In this document: positions 6,436-8,013 of the stretch, piece by piece
Layout: each line of letters opens with the position of its first letter
Position numbering within the stretch: position 1 is the stretch's first letter
From: Actinomycetes bacterium
GTDB lineage: Bacteria; Actinomycetota; Acidimicrobiia; Acidimicrobiales; RAAP-2
Assembly: GCA_021807655.1 (NCBI GenBank)
Contig: JAKBCT010000037.1
Location: 1 to 8,013 of the forward strand
Direction of reading: 5' to 3'
DNA length: 8,013 nucleotides
Made by a program: the position numbers and the translations under genes
Notes under the pieces: model-generated
Told to the model about the DNA's origin: nothing
What the model saw: the letters and a program-made list of their open reading frames with translations, nothing else
Databases searched by the model: none

Positions 6436-7106
6436 GTGAGACCCGGGTTTGGATTGGTGGGTCCCGTCGAGCCGTCGAGCCAGCCGTTCACGGGGTACCC
6501 GTTCCTCTCCCAGTAGCCGGGCTCGACGGCGTCCACGACGCGGATGGCCGAAAGCCACTTGAGCGACTTGTACCCGTACATCGGGGCCACGTAGAGCCGC
6601 ACCGGGCCGCCGTGCTCGACCGTGATGGGCGCGTCGAGCATGCGATAGGCGACGATCACGTCGGGCAGGCGGGCCTGGTCGATGGTGAGGCTCTCGGTGT
6701 CGGCCCCGTCATAGGACTCGAAGGTGACCGCGACGGCGGACGCGTGCGCCCCGACCACGTCGAGCAGGTGCGCGAGCGATACGCCCTTCCAGGCGACGTC
6801 GGGGACGCGCCATCCCGTGACGCACTGAAAGGCCGTCACCATCGACGTCGCGGGCATCGCGACCAGGTCGTCGAAACTGAAGGTCGTCGGGTGATCGACG
6901 AGGCCGCTCACCGCCAGGCGGTACTTCGACGTCGAGATGACCGGGAAGTCGCCGTTGATCGAGTAGATCCGAAAGCGGTCACCCCCCGGCAACAGTCCAC
7001 CGAATCCCGACCCGAGTAGTCGACCCAGCTGGCTCTGGACGGCGCCGCCGAAGGCGACACCGAGCGCGCCGAGACCGACGAGGCCGAGAAAGACACGCCG
7101 CCCCAC
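6432..7106 (-). CDS. Tat-exported molybdopterin-dependent oxidoreductase, sulfite-oxidase fold
   Basis: A 224-aa protein with the oxidoreductase molybdopterin-binding (SUOX/MsrP-like) fold. The N-terminus MGRRVFLGLVGLGALGVAFG has the Tat pattern R-R-x-F-L and a hydrophobic stretch, so the folded enzyme is exported and perhaps stays membrane-anchored. Cys95 in TAFQCVTGW is the expected Mo-thiolate ligand. WKGVSLAHLLD (106-116), HGGPVRLYVAPMYGYKSLKW (165-184) and AVEPGYWERNGYP (193-205) are typical of bacterial members. Substrate cannot be read from the sequence; sulfite, methionine sulfoxide or another oxoanion are options. The cytochrome b gene follows with a 4-nt GTGA overlap. The GTG at 7106 is the first standard start after an in-frame stop near 7201; an ATT three codons... 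nearer a possible AGAGAG ribosome site, two codons upstream, is a rare-start alternative and would lengthen the very short Tat n-region. Confidence 0.8.
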   Translation of the reverse strand: MGRRVFLGLVGLGALGVAFGGAVQSQLGRLLGSGFGGLLPGGDRFRIYSINGDFPVISTSKYRLAVSGLVDHPTTFSFDDLVAMPATSMVTAFQCVTGWRVPDVAWKGVSLAHLLDVVGAHASAVAVTFESYDGADTESLTIDQARLPDVIVAYRMLDAPITVEHGGPVRLYVAPMYGYKSLKWLSAIRVVDAVEPGYWERNGYPVNGWLDGSTGPTNPNPGLT

Positions 7107-7136
7107 GGGAATCGTCTCTCTGGTTTCACGCGCCCG

Positions 7137-7142
7137 ATCTAA
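7137..7142 (-). promoter_or_regulatory. Possible -10-like TTAGAT before the SUOX-fold gene
   Basis: TTAGAT on the minus strand would give a leader of about 20-25 nt containing AGAGAG. It only partly fits TANNNT. If real, the molybdoenzyme-cytochrome pair has its own promoter in addition to any read-through from moaC. The rest of 7107-7250 holds no gene I can support, only a 6-bp hairpin at 7180-7195 with a 4-nt loop and no T-tract. Confidence 0.25.
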
Positions 7143-7250
7143 CGTCGCGGCCCCCCTGCATCGTCGCGCCGGACCCGGTGTCGGTTTCCACCGACGTCGT
7201 TACCGACGATGCTCAGTGTAGGGAGCGAATCGACGACTGCCCGCACTCGT

Positions 7251-7754
7251 TCAGGTGTCCGCGCCGGTCACTCCGCCTTGATCGGGTTCGACGAGACGTC
7301 CCCAGTCGCCGGATTTGCCGCCGCTCTTTCGATCGAGGACGAGTTCCTCGAACCGCGCCGTGAGGTCAACGGCGCTGAGCTCGTTCACCAGGCTGAGGGC
7401 CGCGAAGGCGCACGCCGTCAGCGCCTCCATCTCCACGCCCGTGCGATTCACCGCTACGACAACCGAACGTACTTCGACGGCGTCGGCGCGGCGCGTGATG
7501 TTCACCTGCACGTCGTTCACAGTGATCGGGTGGCACAACGGAATGATCTGCGACGTCCGCTTGGCCGCCTGGATGCCGGCGAGTCGCGCGGCGAAGACGG
7601 GTTCGAGTCCCGTGGCGGAGGTCGGCAGGGAGAACACGTCGACGACCGAGCGAACGACGCAGCTCGCCTCGGCGCGACGCCGCGTTGGTTCCTTGTCAGA
7701 TACGTCGACCATCCGTAGCCGACCGTCGTCATCGAGGTGCGTGAATGGCGTCAC
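7251..7754 (-). CDS. moaC: MoaC-family cyclic pyranopterin monophosphate synthase, catalytic residues diverged
   Basis: MoaC converts 3',8-cyclo-GTP (the MoaA product) to cyclic pyranopterin monophosphate in early Moco synthesis. The 167-aa product shows family motifs: THLDDDGRLRMVDVSDKEPT (5-24), ARLAGIQAAKRTSQIIPLCH (56-75), NRTGVEMEALTA (103-114) and KSGGKSGDWG (143-152). However, the segment that in E. coli reads Y-D-M-C-K-A-V, with catalytic Asp128 and Lys131, reads V-N-E-L-S-A-V here (122-128), so Asp is Asn and Lys is Ser. The region of catalytic Lys51 (usually K-G-D-V) reads G-L-E-P here. The protein may be inactive, repurposed or a divergent clade. The start is the second of two tandem GTGs (7754-7752), 7 nt after GGAGGT; the first, at 7757, is only 4 nt away. 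It is followed 144 nt later by the SUOX-fold gene on the same strand. Confidence 0.8.
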   Translation of the reverse strand: MTPFTHLDDDGRLRMVDVSDKEPTRRRAEASCVVRSVVDVFSLPTSATGLEPVFAARLAGIQAAKRTSQIIPLCHPITVNDVQVNITRRADAVEVRSVVVAVNRTGVEMEALTACAFAALSLVNELSAVDLTARFEELVLDRKSGGKSGDWGRLVEPDQGGVTGADT

Positions 7755-7761
7755 CACCGGT

Positions 7762-7767
7762 ACCTCC
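7762..7767 (-). promoter_or_regulatory. moaC: Strong ribosome binding site (GGAGGT) of moaC
   Basis: GGAGGT on the minus strand is the best Shine-Dalgarno match in the window. Spacing is 4 nt to the GTG at 7757 and 7 nt to the GTG at 7754, which favours the second as start. Confidence 0.6.
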
Positions 7768-7805
7768 GTCGCGGGTCCGCTCGCCGAGGTTGGAGCCGTG
7801 CGGGC

Positions 7806-7811
7806 ATGCTA
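7806..7811 (-). promoter_or_regulatory. moaC: Probable -10 box (TAGCAT) of moaC with adjoining dyad
   Basis: TAGCAT on the minus strand fits TANNNT and predicts a leader of about 45 nt carrying the GGAGGT site. Directly upstream (7814-7829) is a perfect 6-bp inverted repeat, GCGACC-N4-GGTCGC, in the -10/-35 spacer, where a repressor could bind. Its left arm with three more bases (GCGACCGCC) recurs at 7838-7846. Confidence 0.4.
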
Positions 7812-7873
7812 GCGCGACCGCCTGGTCGCTCACCGAGGCGACCGCCACGTGACCGCTCGCGAGGACCCCTCGT

Positions 7874-7888
7874 TAGGCTCGGGTCATG
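7874..7888 (+). promoter_or_regulatory. Probable -10 box (TAGGCT) and ATG of a leaderless gene cut by an intron
   Basis: TAGGCT (7874-7879) ends exactly 6 nt before ATG (7886-7888), the same spacing as the mobA and DUF6457 leaderless starts. The sequence right after the ATG does not look like a gene but like the 5' end of a group II intron, so the body of the gene is expected to the right of the intron, outside the window. A -35-like GTGACC at 7849-7854 is 19 nt upstream. A 5-bp hairpin (CGAGG-ACC-CCTCG, 7860-7872) lies just before the box. What the gene encodes cannot be seen. Confidence 0.4.
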
Positions 7889-8013
7889 GTGCGTCCTGAA
7901 AGTTGCGTCAGACCAGTGGGTGTAAGTCCCACCCGGGTAAGTGCCGGAAGGCCCGGTAGCAGGCCCCGGTTCGTCGCCGAGAGGCGGCGGGCTGAGCGGG
8001 GCGTCAAGAGCCT
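7889..8013 (+). mobile_element. 5' end of a probable group II intron (domain I), truncated by the window
   Basis: From 7889 the sequence starts GTGCG, matching the GUGYG 5' boundary of group II introns, and continues with GTAAGTCCCACCCGGGTAAG and GGCCCGGTAGCAGG, which look like bacterial intron domain I sequence. Pairings are visible: GTGGG (7916-7920) with CCCAC (7928-7932), CCGGG (7933-7937) with CCCGG (7952-7956), and CGCC (7975-7978) with GGCG (7983-7986) closed by a GAGA tetraloop. The reverse transcriptase/maturase and domains V-VI would lie beyond 8013. The reading frame from the ATG stays open to the window edge, but its composition (Arg/Pro/Gly-rich) is that of structured RNA rather than protein. 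The subclass cannot be set from 125 nt. Another structured ncRNA is the main alternative. Confidence 0.62.

Noticed and set aside
7180..7195. Hairpin GTCGGT-TTCC-ACCGAC downstream of moaC as a terminator
   Set aside because: The 6-bp stem is not followed by a T-tract on the minus strand, so it is not a convincing intrinsic terminator; it may still be a weak pause or processing site.
7886..8013. Protein-coding reading of the open frame from the ATG at 7886
   Set aside because: It gives an Arg/Pro/Gly-rich peptide with no domain, while the DNA shows nested pairings, a GAGA tetraloop and a GUGYG start typical of a group II intron.

Overview
The window is GC-rich (roughly two thirds G+C). Its genes often appear to be transcribed from a bare TANNNT -10 box only 5-7 nt before a GTG or ATG start (leaderless mRNAs). 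That style, the GTG-rich starts and the presence of a DUF6457 protein point to an actinomycete (Actinomycetota). Acidimicrobiia or a related deep branch is possible, but nothing here fixes the genus.

Almost the whole window is a molybdenum-cofactor (Moco) and molybdoenzyme cluster. From left to right it holds: the first codons of a probable PatB/MalY-type aminotransferase (1-81, -); mobA (236-823, +), which makes the guanine dinucleotide form of Moco; a 75-aa DUF6457 protein (846-1073, -); fdhD (1185-2036, +), the sulfurtransferase that activates formate dehydrogenases; a 760-aa FdhF/YdeP-type molybdopterin oxidoreductase (2033-4315, -); moeA (4533-5786, +), the molybdenum insertase; a possible three-gene minus-strand unit of moaC-like (7251-7754), a Tat-exported sulfite-oxidase-fold molybdoenzyme (6432-7106) and its FdnI-type cytochrome b (5761-6435); and at the right edge the 5' end of a probable group II intron (from 7889, +).

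The genes fit one another. MoeA inserts Mo, MobA adds GMP to give the bis-MGD form needed by the FdhF/YdeP enzyme, and FdhD sulfurates that enzyme. The second molybdoenzyme (SUOX fold) would use the simpler Moco and pass electrons across the membrane through the four-helix cytochrome b. moaA, moaD/E and mogA are not in the window. From mobA to the cytochrome gene the orientation alternates, with head-to-head promoter regions and tail-to-tail ends that overlap or nearly touch.

Four points deserve a second look. The moaC product keeps the family's substrate-site motifs but appears to lack the catalytic Asp and both catalytic Lys residues. A 24-codon leaderless mini-ORF ends in an ATGA overlap with the moeA start. 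The probable group II intron begins exactly after the ATG of what looks like a leaderless gene. The FdhF/YdeP enzyme keeps the formate-dehydrogenase Cys-His-Arg set but has only three clear N-terminal cysteines and no partner subunit in view. I see no CRISPR array, tRNA, rRNA, phage or toxin-antitoxin genes, and no clearly new multi-gene system.
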